DNA from: an uncultured Metabacillus sp.
Lineage (GTDB): Bacteria; Bacillota; Bacilli; Bacillales; Bacillaceae
NCBI RefSeq assembly: GCF_947503125.1
Contig: NZ_CANNCR010000001.1
Coordinates: 1-64,000, forward strand
Reading direction: 5' to 3'
Length of the DNA stretch: 64,000 nucleotides
Positions 9,429-17,181 of this stretch are shown in pieces. The notes beneath the pieces are model-generated. The model ran no database searches. It worked only from the letters and a program-made list of their open reading frames with translations, and was not told the DNA's origin. The number at the start of each line of letters is the position of its first letter. Positions within the stretch are counted from its first letter, which is position 1. Both the position numbers and the translations under genes were made by a program.

Positions 9429-9620
9429 TTATCGGGATTGGTTCCGAAGCTGATTTTCGGCCATTGCGATCATCCGTTTTGTCATTTCTCCACCTACGGA
9501 ACCATTTGCGCGAGCTGTCGTATCGGCACCAAGTTCAACCCCTAATTCATTCGCAATTTCTTCTTTCATGGAATTCAGAGCATTTTCGGCACCTGGCACT
9601 AACAATTTGTTTCTTGCCAT
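9429..9620 (-). CDS. Alpha/beta-type small acid-soluble spore protein
   Basis: These 63 residues match the alpha/beta SASP family, which coats and protects DNA in the dormant spore core. The GPR protease recognition region ([13 protein letters not shown], cut after the first glutamate of the core) and the C-terminal DNA-binding segment ([16 protein letters not shown]) are conserved. The start follows AAAGGGGTG. Expression is expected in the forespore under sigma-G, but I could not define a clear promoter. The paralogue (sspA-D) cannot be decided from sequence alone. Confidence 0.93.
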   Translation of the reverse strand: MARNKLLVPGAENALNSMKEEIANELGVELGADTTARANGSVGGEMTKRMIAMAENQLRNQSR

Positions 9621-9844
9621 CTTCCAACACCCCTTTTTGAATTGTATGGTTTAAGAACTTTGAGCAACCGATGAGATGCTCATTTTTATCATGTCCTCTG
9701 GCTTATTTTTTAACAAGAAAAAGTTGAAAGTAATATGGTGAATAATGGTGAAGGATCAAGTTTTTTGTAGCGATTAAACAAAATAAAGTCCTATCCCTAT
9801 CTAAAAGAGCAGAGATGAGTAAGTTCGGGAAATCTCACTTTATT

Positions 9845-10234
9845 TTAATAGCAACTAAATGAACGGATACGATCTAAATCAATACCAAAATATACCCAAC
9901 GATATTGATTTCTGCGCCAACGCCATCCAGCTACAGAGTTTCTGCCTACAAATGTTGGATAGTACCAAAATGCACGGCCATTATTTAGGCGAACATACGT
10001 ATAACGATAGAGACAACCTCGAATTCCTCCTGGATCCACTGCATACACCCCAAACTGCCCTTGTCCTTGTTCAGGAGGGATTACAGTTGGAGGTGGCCCT
10101 GAAGGAGGTCCGCTTTGACCTGGCCCTCCGCCGAAACCGCTGCCTGGAGGTCCAAAAGGCGGGAAGCCTGTTCCACCGCCTAACTGGGGAAAACCTGGGA
10201 TTTGTATGGGTAATTGTCTATAATATGGATACAT
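9845..10234 (-). CDS. Proline/glycine-rich protein with aromatic C-terminal domain
   Basis: This 129-residue protein starts with MYPYYRQ, has a proline/glycine-rich tract (residues 15-55), then a compact domain rich in tryptophan, tyrosine and arginine that contains two cysteines. GAGAGGAGTG lies 9 bases before the ATG. Similar proteins with the ending found here (GIDLDRI then CY/CF) are common in Bacillus and remain uncharacterised. The composition suggests a spore-surface or exported structural protein, though no signal peptide is visible. Function is unknown. Confidence 0.7.
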   Translation of the reverse strand: MYPYYRQLPIQIPGFPQLGGGTGFPPFGPPGSGFGGGPGQSGPPSGPPPTVIPPEQGQGQFGVYAVDPGGIRGCLYRYTYVRLNNGRAFWYYPTFVGRNSVAGWRWRRNQYRWVYFGIDLDRIRSFSCY

Positions 10235-10339
10235 TCAATTTTTCACTCCTCTCACATACCTTCACGATTACGATATGCAGATGTTGAGAGATGGGTGAAT
10301 GTCTAAGAATAAACAGGAGCTATCTAAAACATCATGGGA

Positions 10340-10524
10340 TTAGATCTTTTGGTGTATTGTTTCATAAGAAATAAAGCAGCTTCCTTCAACGGACTTACAT
10401 TGTTTTTTTACCATAGCCGAAACTTTACTTATATGTTCAATCGATTGAAATGTTTGATGTTGATTCGTTACTACAGCAATTGAAAGGGAAACAAGCGGAA
10501 TTTTCCCATATTGTCCGTTTCGGT
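10340..10524 (-). pseudogene. C-terminal remnant of a GGDEF-domain protein
   Basis: Read on the minus strand, this stretch encodes about 55 residues, including GQYGKIPLVSLSIAVVTNQ and a segment ending in KKQCKSVEGSCFISYE. This resembles the last part of GGDEF (diguanylate cyclase-like) domains of the type whose C-termini read SIAVVTN..AAELKKYAKS. An in-frame TAG at its left edge (about 10525) and the lack of any start codon, ribosome site or GGDEF motif show that the 5' part is gone. It fills the otherwise gene-free stretch 10235-10545. Confidence 0.45.
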
Positions 10525-10545
10525 CTAACTAGTTTAAATACATAG

Positions 10546-10595
10546 AAAAAGGATGACTTACATATCAGGAGTTACCCTGTATGAAGCATCCTTTT
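10546..10595. terminator. Terminator downstream of the lipoprotein gene
   Basis: AAAAAGGATG and CATCCTTTT form the stem of a hairpin with a long loop. It serves the minus-strand lipoprotein gene. Confidence 0.6.
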
Positions 10596-10617
10596 ATTAT
10601 TTGTGTCACTATTAAAG

Positions 10618-11013
10618 TTATCGTCTTAGGGATTGAACAGCTTTTGTTTGCAAATCAACCATATACCAAGCTTCACTATTTTCTTGGGAACCTTCAACAG
10701 AATAAACATGGATTATATATTTGCCTTTTTCCAGGTGATCATATTGAACAATCACATTTTCGTTATTTTCCAAGCCAAGCTTTTCGCGAACGAGCTCTTC
10801 TGCCATTGTTGGGTGCAGGGGATCGTGGTCTTTATCAAGGTTCACTTCTTCTCTAGCTTCAACTAAGATATCATCATTTGTGATTCTCTGATCATTCCCT
10901 GTTTGCAATAAGCCGTTTTCTTCTGTACCAGTTTCATTTAATGCTTCGTCTTGATCATTTACATTACAGGCTGAACAAACAGCTATCATGATAAATAGTA
11001 GGAAATACTTCAT
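10618..11013 (-). CDS. Putative lipoprotein of unknown function
   Basis: This 131-residue exported protein has a hydrophobic signal segment ending in a lipobox (VCSAC), so it should be cleaved and lipid-anchored outside the membrane. After an acidic linker, the C-terminal 60 residues (KGKYIIHVYSVEG to AWYMVDLQTK) look like a small beta-rich domain resembling PepSY-type folds, but this is only a suggestion. The ATG at 11013 is used because GAGGTGG precedes it; an ATG at 11025 has no ribosome site. The gene stands alone and diverges from cheV. Confidence 0.65.
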   Translation of the reverse strand: MKYFLLFIMIAVCSACNVNDQDEALNETGTEENGLLQTGNDQRITNDDILVEAREEVNLDKDHDPLHPTMAEELVREKLGLENNENVIVQYDHLEKGKYIIHVYSVEGSQENSEAWYMVDLQTKAVQSLRR

Positions 11014-11253
11014 TATCCACCTCATATAAAAAAGTTATTGATTCCACACTATTTAGTTTGTAATGGTTTTTGTATTTTTATGCAATGTGGATAACAGCAA
11101 AAAAGGGATTTCCTCAGTGTGAAGCGAATGTATGGTTTTGGACGTATGGACGGAAGGTCAATAAATGACCGATCAATACAAATCTTTCAGAAGAAACAAT
11201 ATTAAATGATCTTTATTAGCTAAGCTTGGAAAGCAACTACTTTTTGGCTATGT

Positions 11254-11280
11254 TAAAGAATGAGAAAAAACAACCGATAT
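11254..11280 (+). promoter_or_regulatory. Sigma-D promoter of cheV
   Basis: TAAA at 11254-11257, 15 bases, then ACCGATAT at 11273-11280. The Bacillus sigma-D (motility) consensus is TAAA-N15-GCCGATAT, so only one base differs. The cheV start codon is 38 bases downstream. Confidence 0.8.
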
Positions 11281-11317
11281 AAAAGGTGCATCGTTTTAAC
11301 ATGGAAGGAAGAAGTGT

Positions 11318-12223
11318 ATGGAGCAGCATAAAGGCATTTTTCTTGAAAGTGGTACAAATGAACTGGAAATCGTAGAGTTTTGCGTCGGACAGAATAAGTT
11401 TGGAATAAATGTGTTGAAGGTGAAAGAAATCATTCAGCCTGTTAAAGTGACGAATATTCCGCACTCTCATCCAAATGTTGAAGGGATCATCGACATCCGC
11501 GGAGAGATTGTCCCTGTTGTAAATTTAGGAACTGCACTTGGACTGGATTTATTCGAGGACCCTCGCAGTGAAAAATTCATCGTCACAGAATTTAATCAAT
11601 TAAAGGTTGTGTTTCATGTACATGCAGTTACACAAATTCATCGTATATCTTGGGATGAAATTGAAAAACCAGCAGCAATGTATCAAGGACTTGAGAATCA
11701 AGTTACAGGAGTTGTAAAAATACATGATGAAATGGTGTTTTTGCTAGACTTTGAAAAGATTGTTGTTGAAATTAATCCGGAATCAGGCATACATGTAGAT
11801 CAGGTAAAAAAAATAGGGCCAAGAAATCGCTCTACTAAAAAGCTGGTAGTTGTCGAGGATTCACCACTATTACGAAAGCTTTTGCAAGAGACTTTGAATA
11901 GAGCAGGATTTTCTCAAATTGAATTTTTTGAAAATGGCAAGGAGGTGTTTTCGTATTTACAAACTATAGTTAATTCTGGAAAAGCCATAGAGGATGAGGT
12001 ACAACTAGTTATAACAGATATTGAAATGCCGCAAATGGATGGGCATCATCTTACGAAAAAAATTAAAGAAGACCAGACATTATCGATTTTGCCGGTTATC
12101 ATTTTTTCATCGTTAATCACAAGTGATCTTCGACATAAAGGAGAAAAAGTAGGGGCGAACGGACAAATTAGTAAACCGGAAATTGTTAAACTGATTTCTA
12201 AAATTGATGAAGTTATTTTATAG
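11318..12223 (+). CDS. cheV: Chemotaxis coupling protein CheV (CheW domain plus receiver)
   Basis: This 301-residue cytoplasmic protein couples chemoreceptors to CheA and contributes to adaptation. Residues 1-160 are a CheW-like domain (motifs VLKVKEII and IIDIRGEIVPVVNLG). Residues 170-300 form a receiver domain with the phosphorylated aspartate at residue 234 in TDIEMPQMDG, plus the conserved threonine/serine and lysine (ISKPE). B. subtilis CheV has 303 residues with the same layout and neighbours. A sigma-D promoter at 11254-11280 ties it to the motility regulon. It forms a single-gene unit closed by a strong terminator. Confidence 0.93.
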   Translation: MEQHKGIFLESGTNELEIVEFCVGQNKFGINVLKVKEIIQPVKVTNIPHSHPNVEGIIDIRGEIVPVVNLGTALGLDLFEDPRSEKFIVTEFNQLKVVFHVHAVTQIHRISWDEIEKPAAMYQGLENQVTGVVKIHDEMVFLLDFEKIVVEINPESGIHVDQVKKIGPRNRSTKKLVVVEDSPLLRKLLQETLNRAGFSQIEFFENGKEVFSYLQTIVNSGKAIEDEVQLVITDIEMPQMDGHHLTKKIKEDQTLSILPVIIFSSLITSDLRHKGEKVGANGQISKPEIVKLISKIDEVIL

Positions 12224-12228
12224 ACTAG

Positions 12229-12275
12229 GTTGTTCCAGAGTGGGATTTGTATCAATCTCTGGAACAACTTTTTTA
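12229..12275 (+). terminator. Terminator after cheV
   Basis: GTTGTTCCAGAG and CTCTGGAACAAC make a perfect 12-bp stem followed by a T run. Confidence 0.9.
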
Positions 12276-12312
12276 AATGGTAAGAGTATAAAATTTTGTA
12301 CTTAGTTTTATT

Positions 12313-12432
12313 AGTGTCTAGCTCCAGCGCCTAGCCCCTCTAGGGTCTAGCCACTCATGAATTGAAGGCAAAGAACGCCTTCTATTCATGAGCGCCTTAT
12401 TTGCCCTAGGCTGATCAAGGCGCTTGCGCTTT
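12313..12432 (+). repeat. Intergenic palindromic repeat, family A, copy 2
   Basis: This is nearly identical to copy 1 at 3609-3731, from GTGTCTAGCTCCAGCGCC to GCGCTTGCGCTTT. It lies between convergent cheV and ykyB. A decayed extra half-copy follows at about 12450-12500. Confidence 0.85.
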
Positions 12433-12449
12433 ATCATTTAAGAAGCGAG

Positions 12450-12500
12450 AAATGACCTTCTATTCTAAAAACATCTTATTTGACCGAGGTTGAGCAAATC
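12450..12500 (+). repeat. Degenerate partial family A repeat
   Basis: ATGACCTTCTATTC, ATCTTATTTGACCGAGG and TTGAGCAAATCG align with the second half of the adjacent family A repeat, with many substitutions. It suggests an older tandem copy. The rest of 12433-12570 shows nothing recognisable. Confidence 0.45.
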
Positions 12501-12570
12501 GTTTTCTAAAAAAGATACAAAAGTAGAGGTCATAGTACATTGTTTTATCCCCAGCACCATTGCCTCTGTT

Positions 12571-13050
12571 TTAGTTATAACTTTCCCCTAGTTTTTTAAA
12601 CACGGGTTTTTGGTATGTACGTGTTTTTTTGGGTTGGTATGGTTTTGGTGGGTGTTTTGCTTCTTTCATTCCTACATAATTTTGTAAAAGGATTTTTGCC
12701 TTTGATAGGGACATATGTGTTCTAGGATTACGATATGTTTGATTCAAGGATCCTAAATGTGGAAGTTGAACGAAGTCATCTTTTGTAGGAGGCATATGAA
12801 AGTAATAGTCTCCAGCTGAAACGAGAACGTCAGACTGCTGTTTACTGAATTTTGGATTATTTGAGAAATGTAACCCTTCTTTTTTTGCTTTTCCTTCATG
12901 GACAAGTTTAATTAAAGCTCTCTTTTTTAGTTCATAAAGATATTTAGGATTTGTAGCAGTTTTAGCATGACGGTTAACGACATAGATTGCACGTGCGAGG
13001 TTTTCAGTTGTTGATTGATTCGTTGGATCGAGTCGATTATGATCGTCCAT
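12571..13050 (-). CDS. ykyB: YkyB family protein
   Basis: This 159-residue basic protein matches Bacillus YkyB in length (about 155 residues) and in position beside cheV and ykuC. The start at 13050 (MDDHNRLD) follows AAGGAGAG; an upstream reading to 13074 has no ribosome site. The N-terminal half is helical and asparagine/lysine-rich. The C-terminal tail is rich in proline, lysine and arginine (KPYQPKKTRTYQKP). No membrane segment or catalytic motif is seen, and the family's function is unknown. Confidence 0.85.
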   Translation of the reverse strand: MDDHNRLDPTNQSTTENLARAIYVVNRHAKTATNPKYLYELKKRALIKLVHEGKAKKEGLHFSNNPKFSKQQSDVLVSAGDYYFHMPPTKDDFVQLPHLGSLNQTYRNPRTHMSLSKAKILLQNYVGMKEAKHPPKPYQPKKTRTYQKPVFKKLGESYN

Positions 13051-13185
13051 TGTTTCTCTCCTTTTCTTGAACACTTTCAGTTTGGACCATTCTTAATTAA
13101 ATTATACTTTGAGTATAGTAAAAAGCAACTAATTATTAGAAGCTTCATGCAAATTTCGTTGGAAATTCATGTGCAATCTCTAAAA

Positions 13186-13222
13186 GAGAAGATGACCAAA
13201 ACCTAGGTCTTGATCATCTTCT
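13186..13222 (-). terminator. Terminator after ykuC
   Basis: AGAAGATGA and TCATCTTCT flank a short loop immediately after the ykuC stop on the minus strand. It separates ykuC from ykyB. Confidence 0.75.
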
Positions 13223-14512
13223 TTAAATCGATGTAATATTTGGATTTGTTTTTGTTCGTTGATTCCGTTTTTCTTTTGCTTCTAAAGCTTCACTCAATTT
13301 TGGTAATGTCCAGGCATAAAAGAGGGATACCAAAAGAATAATAAGCGCCATTCCATAATATAAATAATCAATTGTTTCAATGATTTTAGGGAATAACAGG
13401 GCAATTAAACCTAATGTGATGGATTGCGCCAGCATCATTAACGGGTCAATCCATCCACTGACTCTCCCCATTAACTTTGGATGAACGATTTTTGGCATCC
13501 AACCGCCAATAGCTATATTTATCGGTCCTAAGCACATACCAATAATGAAAACAATCACTAGAAATATCGATACTCTATCAGTAAAACCTAAAAAGAAAAT
13601 AAGCAAGCTTGTAATAAATATTGGAAATACCATTAGTTGATAAGGCTTAAACTTTGATGCAATCAGCGTTCCAACGCCGCTGCCAGTCAATAAACCTAAT
13701 CCAAGTGCGATTGCAAAAAATGATGCATACCATTCGTAATTATCAGGTGTTAACTCATATTTCATTGTAAACATTGGCAAAATGGCAAAGGCACCATTTA
13801 CGATACCAAAGATGAAAAAACCGAAAACTAATACAGCTAGCAAACGATTTTTAATGATATAAATAATCCCTGCTTTAAAGTCATTCAGCGATGATTTAAT
13901 GCTGATATCCTTCCATTCCAACTTGCCATTTGGAAGCCTGGCTGATGAAGGGATTTTACAAGAACGAATGAGCAGAGCTGAAATAATAAAGCTGATAAAA
14001 TCTACTGTAACAGCTCCATGAATCCCGATCGTTTTATAAATTGCTGCTCCAATCCCGACGCCAAAAACCATAAAAATACTGAAAAGCATTTGATTTAGAC
14101 CTGCGGCTTGAGCGTATTGTTCCTTATTTAAAATGCCTTGAACAAGACTATTTTCTGCCGGGAAAAAGAATTTAGTGACAGCACTTCGTAAAAATAAGAT
14201 CAGAAAAACGAGTGGAATGGAATTTGTAAATAAAGCTCCAAATAATACTAATGTTAGTGCAGCTCGGATCCAATCGCAGTTTTCAGCTACCTTTTTCCTG
14301 TCAAAGCGATCGGCGACGACTCCCACAACAAAAAAGACTAAAATTGTCGGCAAGGAGTACATCAATTCAGCAATTGTTGCATAAGATGGCTGATGGCTGA
14401 AGTGATCAAGGAGATAAAAAGCAAAGGCCATATTTCCAATCGTAGTTCCCATCTGTGAGAATAGAGCTGCATAAAATAATCTTACAAAATTCTTATTTTG
14501 AAAAATTTTCAT
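13223..14512 (-). CDS. ykuC: Major facilitator superfamily transporter YkuC
   Basis: This 429-residue integral membrane protein has 12 hydrophobic segments and the MFS signature loop GVVADRFDRKKVAEN near residues 63-77. Length and position match B. subtilis YkuC (430 residues), a putative drug-efflux-type transporter of unknown substrate. It starts with MKIFQNKNFVRLF, typical of the family, preceded by AGGAGCGAAC. It is closed by its own terminator before ykyB. Confidence 0.88.
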   Translation of the reverse strand: MKIFQNKNFVRLFYAALFSQMGTTIGNMAFAFYLLDHFSHQPSYATIAELMYSLPTILVFFVVGVVADRFDRKKVAENCDWIRAALTLVLFGALFTNSIPLVFLILFLRSAVTKFFFPAENSLVQGILNKEQYAQAAGLNQMLFSIFMVFGVGIGAAIYKTIGIHGAVTVDFISFIISALLIRSCKIPSSARLPNGKLEWKDISIKSSLNDFKAGIIYIIKNRLLAVLVFGFFIFGIVNGAFAILPMFTMKYELTPDNYEWYASFFAIALGLGLLTGSGVGTLIASKFKPYQLMVFPIFITSLLIFFLGFTDRVSIFLVIVFIIGMCLGPINIAIGGWMPKIVHPKLMGRVSGWIDPLMMLAQSITLGLIALLFPKIIETIDYLYYGMALIILLVSLFYAWTLPKLSEALEAKEKRNQRTKTNPNITSI

Positions 14513-14712
14513 CTGTTCGCTCCTTAAATTGCGGTATCGATCAGCTCTAAAGGATTTAGACTTGTTGGGTGTATTTCATGATATGAATATCTTGTCTTCT
14601 CTCTTCGAATCATAGGAAATTCGCTCTAGCTGATTTCGTTCGTTGCTACATTAGTCATTATAAGGGTTATTCCCCAATTTGAATACGTATCTTACAAAAT
14701 ATTAATAAAATC

Positions 14713-15207
14713 TTAAGGTCTGATAAATACTTTGGTCCCGTTAGGAACGATAGATGCCAACTCTAAAACGTCCTTGTTATACATCCGGATACACCCGCGT
14801 GAAACAGCCTTCCCTATTGAAGCAGGGTTATTTGTACCATGGATTCCATAATGAAGTTTTGATAAACTTAACCACATCGCTCCAAAAGGACCACCAGGGT
14901 TGGGTTCGCGATTTACAATAACAAAATCACCAACTGGTGTAGTTGTTACCATTCTGCCAACAGCAATAGGGTATTGTTTAACAACTTGTTGCCCTTTTTT
15001 TAAAACTAATCGTTTCGTTGAAACTGTAATGTGAATCGAATATGGAATAGTGTCCGGATCGGGTAAGGTTGGTATGTTGATACGTTGCCCTATATAAAGA
15101 ATATTTGGGTTCATGATGTTATTCGCGGCCATTAATTGATTAAGTGGCAATCGGTAATTAGCAGCAATCATAGACAATGATTCTCCCTGCTTGACAATAT
15201 GAATCAT
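14713..15207 (-). CDS. ykuD: L,D-transpeptidase with LysM domain (YkuD)
   Basis: This 164-residue protein is the same length as B. subtilis YkuD, the prototype of the YkuD L,D-transpeptidase fold. An N-terminal LysM domain (residues 2-46, [20 protein letters not shown]) binds peptidoglycan. The catalytic motif [20 protein letters not shown] near residues 125-145 carries the nucleophilic cysteine. It has no signal peptide, as in B. subtilis, where the protein is associated with spores. The start follows GAGGAGGGG. It is monocistronic; ppx lies divergently upstream. Confidence 0.93.
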   Translation of the reverse strand: MIHIVKQGESLSMIAANYRLPLNQLMAANNIMNPNILYIGQRINIPTLPDPDTIPYSIHITVSTKRLVLKKGQQVVKQYPIAVGRMVTTTPVGDFVIVNREPNPGGPFGAMWLSLSKLHYGIHGTNNPASIGKAVSRGCIRMYNKDVLELASIVPNGTKVFIRP

Positions 15208-15467
15208 TTAACCCCTCCTCATACGTTTTATCCCAATTTAAACTGGCAGTAAACACCACTTTACATGATTTCAAGAGAAGGTAAAAAGCTATGTAGGGAT
15301 TACTGCCCGAAAAGATTTGCTAAGACACGTTTTCTTTTGAAGTTAAAGTGAAAAATCCCAATAAATATTTTCTTATTATGGTATAATGACCTTATTTTAG
15401 AGTAATAGCTGTTATACTAATGATATTTAGCGATAAGCATGTTTTATGATAAGGGTGTGGGTTGAAA

Positions 15468-17003
15468 GTGAAACATGAAAAGTATGCAATAATTGATATA
15501 GGCTCTAATACGATGAGGCTTGTTATGTACTTAAGAGACACGAGCGGCAGATTAAAAGAAATAGAAAATGTAAAAGTTGTCGCACGGCTTCGCAATTATT
15601 TGACTGACGAGGTAAGGCTTGCGGATAAAGGAATTACCATTTTACTAAATACGCTAAAAAGCTTTCAAGAAATTACAAGACACCATCAATTAGAAGAAGT
15701 AAAATGTGTGGCAACCGCGACAATAAGGCAAGCGAAAAATCAAGAGGAAATTGTCAAAAAAGTTGAAGAGGAGACAGATTTTTCAATTCGGATTTTATCA
15801 GAATATGAAGAAGCTTATTTCGGTTACTTAGCTGTTGTCAATTCAACTCCGTTTGAAAGCGGAATCACCATTGATATTGGCGGAGGTAGTACTGAGGTTA
15901 CCTATTTTAAGGATCGAAAATTAATCAACTATCACAGCTTTCCATTCGGGGCTTTATCTTTAAAAAAGCAATTTGTGCAGAATGACACTCCGACGAAAAA
16001 TGAACTTTATTTACTTAAAACATACCTTAATGAACAATTTAAAACGCTTGAGTGGATTATTGACAAGAAGCTTCCGATTATCGGTATCGGAGGAAGTGCA
16101 AGGAATATGGTACAAGTCCATCAAGAGCATATAGGCTATCCACTAGCAGGAGTTCATCAATATGTAATGGAAAAACAGGATGTCCGGGAAATAAGTGATT
16201 TATTACAATCGCTGTCATTTTCGGAAATTCAGCGTGTTGAAGGTTTATCAAAGGATCGTGCAGATATTATTATTCCGGCTGTGGAAGTTTTTACTTCTTT
16301 AATGGATGTCGTCAATACGGATCTGTTTGCCTTAAGCAGAAAAGGTTTAAGAGACGGTGTATTTTATAAGGAATTAACAAAAGATTTTGGAATTGCTGTA
16401 TTTCCAAATGTTATTGAAGAGAGTTTTTATGAATTAGCTGCAGATTATCATATTAATCTAAATCATGTATTCCATGTCACAAATAGTGCGATGATCATTG
16501 CACAACTATTAAACAAAGCTGGCTTGTCTTCCATAAATAAGCAGGATGCAAAGCTTTTAAAACGTAGTGCCTTTGTTTATAACCTTGGGGCATACATTGA
16601 TTCTGAATCTAGCAGCCAGCATACCTTCTATTTACTAGCAAACCGGACAATAGACGGGCTTCTTCATAGAGAACGTTTGATTATTGCGCTCATTGCTTCT
16701 TTTACTAGCAAGTCTGCTTTTAAGCGAAACGTCCTGCCATATAATGAATGGTTTACTAAAGAAGAGCTAAATAAATATCGTTTATTAGGAGCAATCTTAA
16801 AATTTTCCTACAGTATTCATGCAACAAAAAGAAATATAATTGAAAAAATAGATCTGAGATTAAATGGTGAAGAACTTTTATTTACCTTTACTTGCCATAA
16901 AGATTGGAAGCCTGAACAGTATCAAGTTGAAAAACAAAAAAAACATTTGGAAAAGCAAATAAAAAAGTCAATTTCTGTTACATTTTTAGAAAAAACAAAC
17001 TAG
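15468..17003 (+). CDS. ppx: Exopolyphosphatase (Ppx/GppA family)
   Basis: This protein of about 511 residues removes terminal phosphate from inorganic polyphosphate. The ASKHA-fold motifs are present: IIDIGSNTMRLVMY (phosphate 1), EYEEAYFGYLAV, and DIGGGSTEVTYF (phosphate 2). The C-terminal 190 residues resemble the helical HD-like domain of Ppx. Two starts are possible: TTG 15462 or GTG 15468; AAGGGTGTGG at 15451-15460 fits the GTG better. B. subtilis has no ppx-ppk pair at this position between ykuD and ykuE. The next gene, ppk, is 178 bases away with its own promoter. Confidence 0.88.
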   Translation: MKHEKYAIIDIGSNTMRLVMYLRDTSGRLKEIENVKVVARLRNYLTDEVRLADKGITILLNTLKSFQEITRHHQLEEVKCVATATIRQAKNQEEIVKKVEEETDFSIRILSEYEEAYFGYLAVVNSTPFESGITIDIGGGSTEVTYFKDRKLINYHSFPFGALSLKKQFVQNDTPTKNELYLLKTYLNEQFKTLEWIIDKKLPIIGIGGSARNMVQVHQEHIGYPLAGVHQYVMEKQDVREISDLLQSLSFSEIQRVEGLSKDRADIIIPAVEVFTSLMDVVNTDLFALSRKGLRDGVFYKELTKDFGIAVFPNVIEESFYELAADYHINLNHVFHVTNSAMIIAQLLNKAGLSSINKQDAKLLKRSAFVYNLGAYIDSESSSQHTFYLLANRTIDGLLHRERLIIALIASFTSKSAFKRNVLPYNEWFTKEELNKYRLLGAILKFSYSIHATKRNIIEKIDLRLNGEELLFTFTCHKDWKPEQYQVEKQKKHLEKQIKKSISVTFLEKTN

Positions 17004-17075
17004 TTAATACGATTACAGCTGAAAGTGACGATCATAATACGTCGCTTTTTTGAATATATTGTCAAATTATTCATA

Positions 17076-17140
17076 TTTACATAACATTTACAATATATTT
17101 ACAATAAATTTACAATAGTAATAAAAGTAAATGCTAAGAT
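17076..17140 (+). promoter_or_regulatory. Four tandem PhoP boxes and promoter of ppk
   Basis: Four identical TTTACA hexamers start at 17076, 17087, 17098 and 17109, exactly 11 bases apart. Bacillus PhoP binds TTAACA-like direct repeats with this helical spacing. A -10-like TAAGAT lies at 17135-17140, about 20 bases after the last box, and the ppk ribosome site follows. Confidence 0.7.
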
Positions 17141-17181
17141 GAAGTTGTAAGAAATTGTCGAATAAAAGGGTGGCAGTACAT

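Noticed and set aside
9859-10287. Plus-strand 142-codon frame
   Set aside because: It is antisense to the proline/glycine-rich protein, whose composition, start and ribosome site are convincing.
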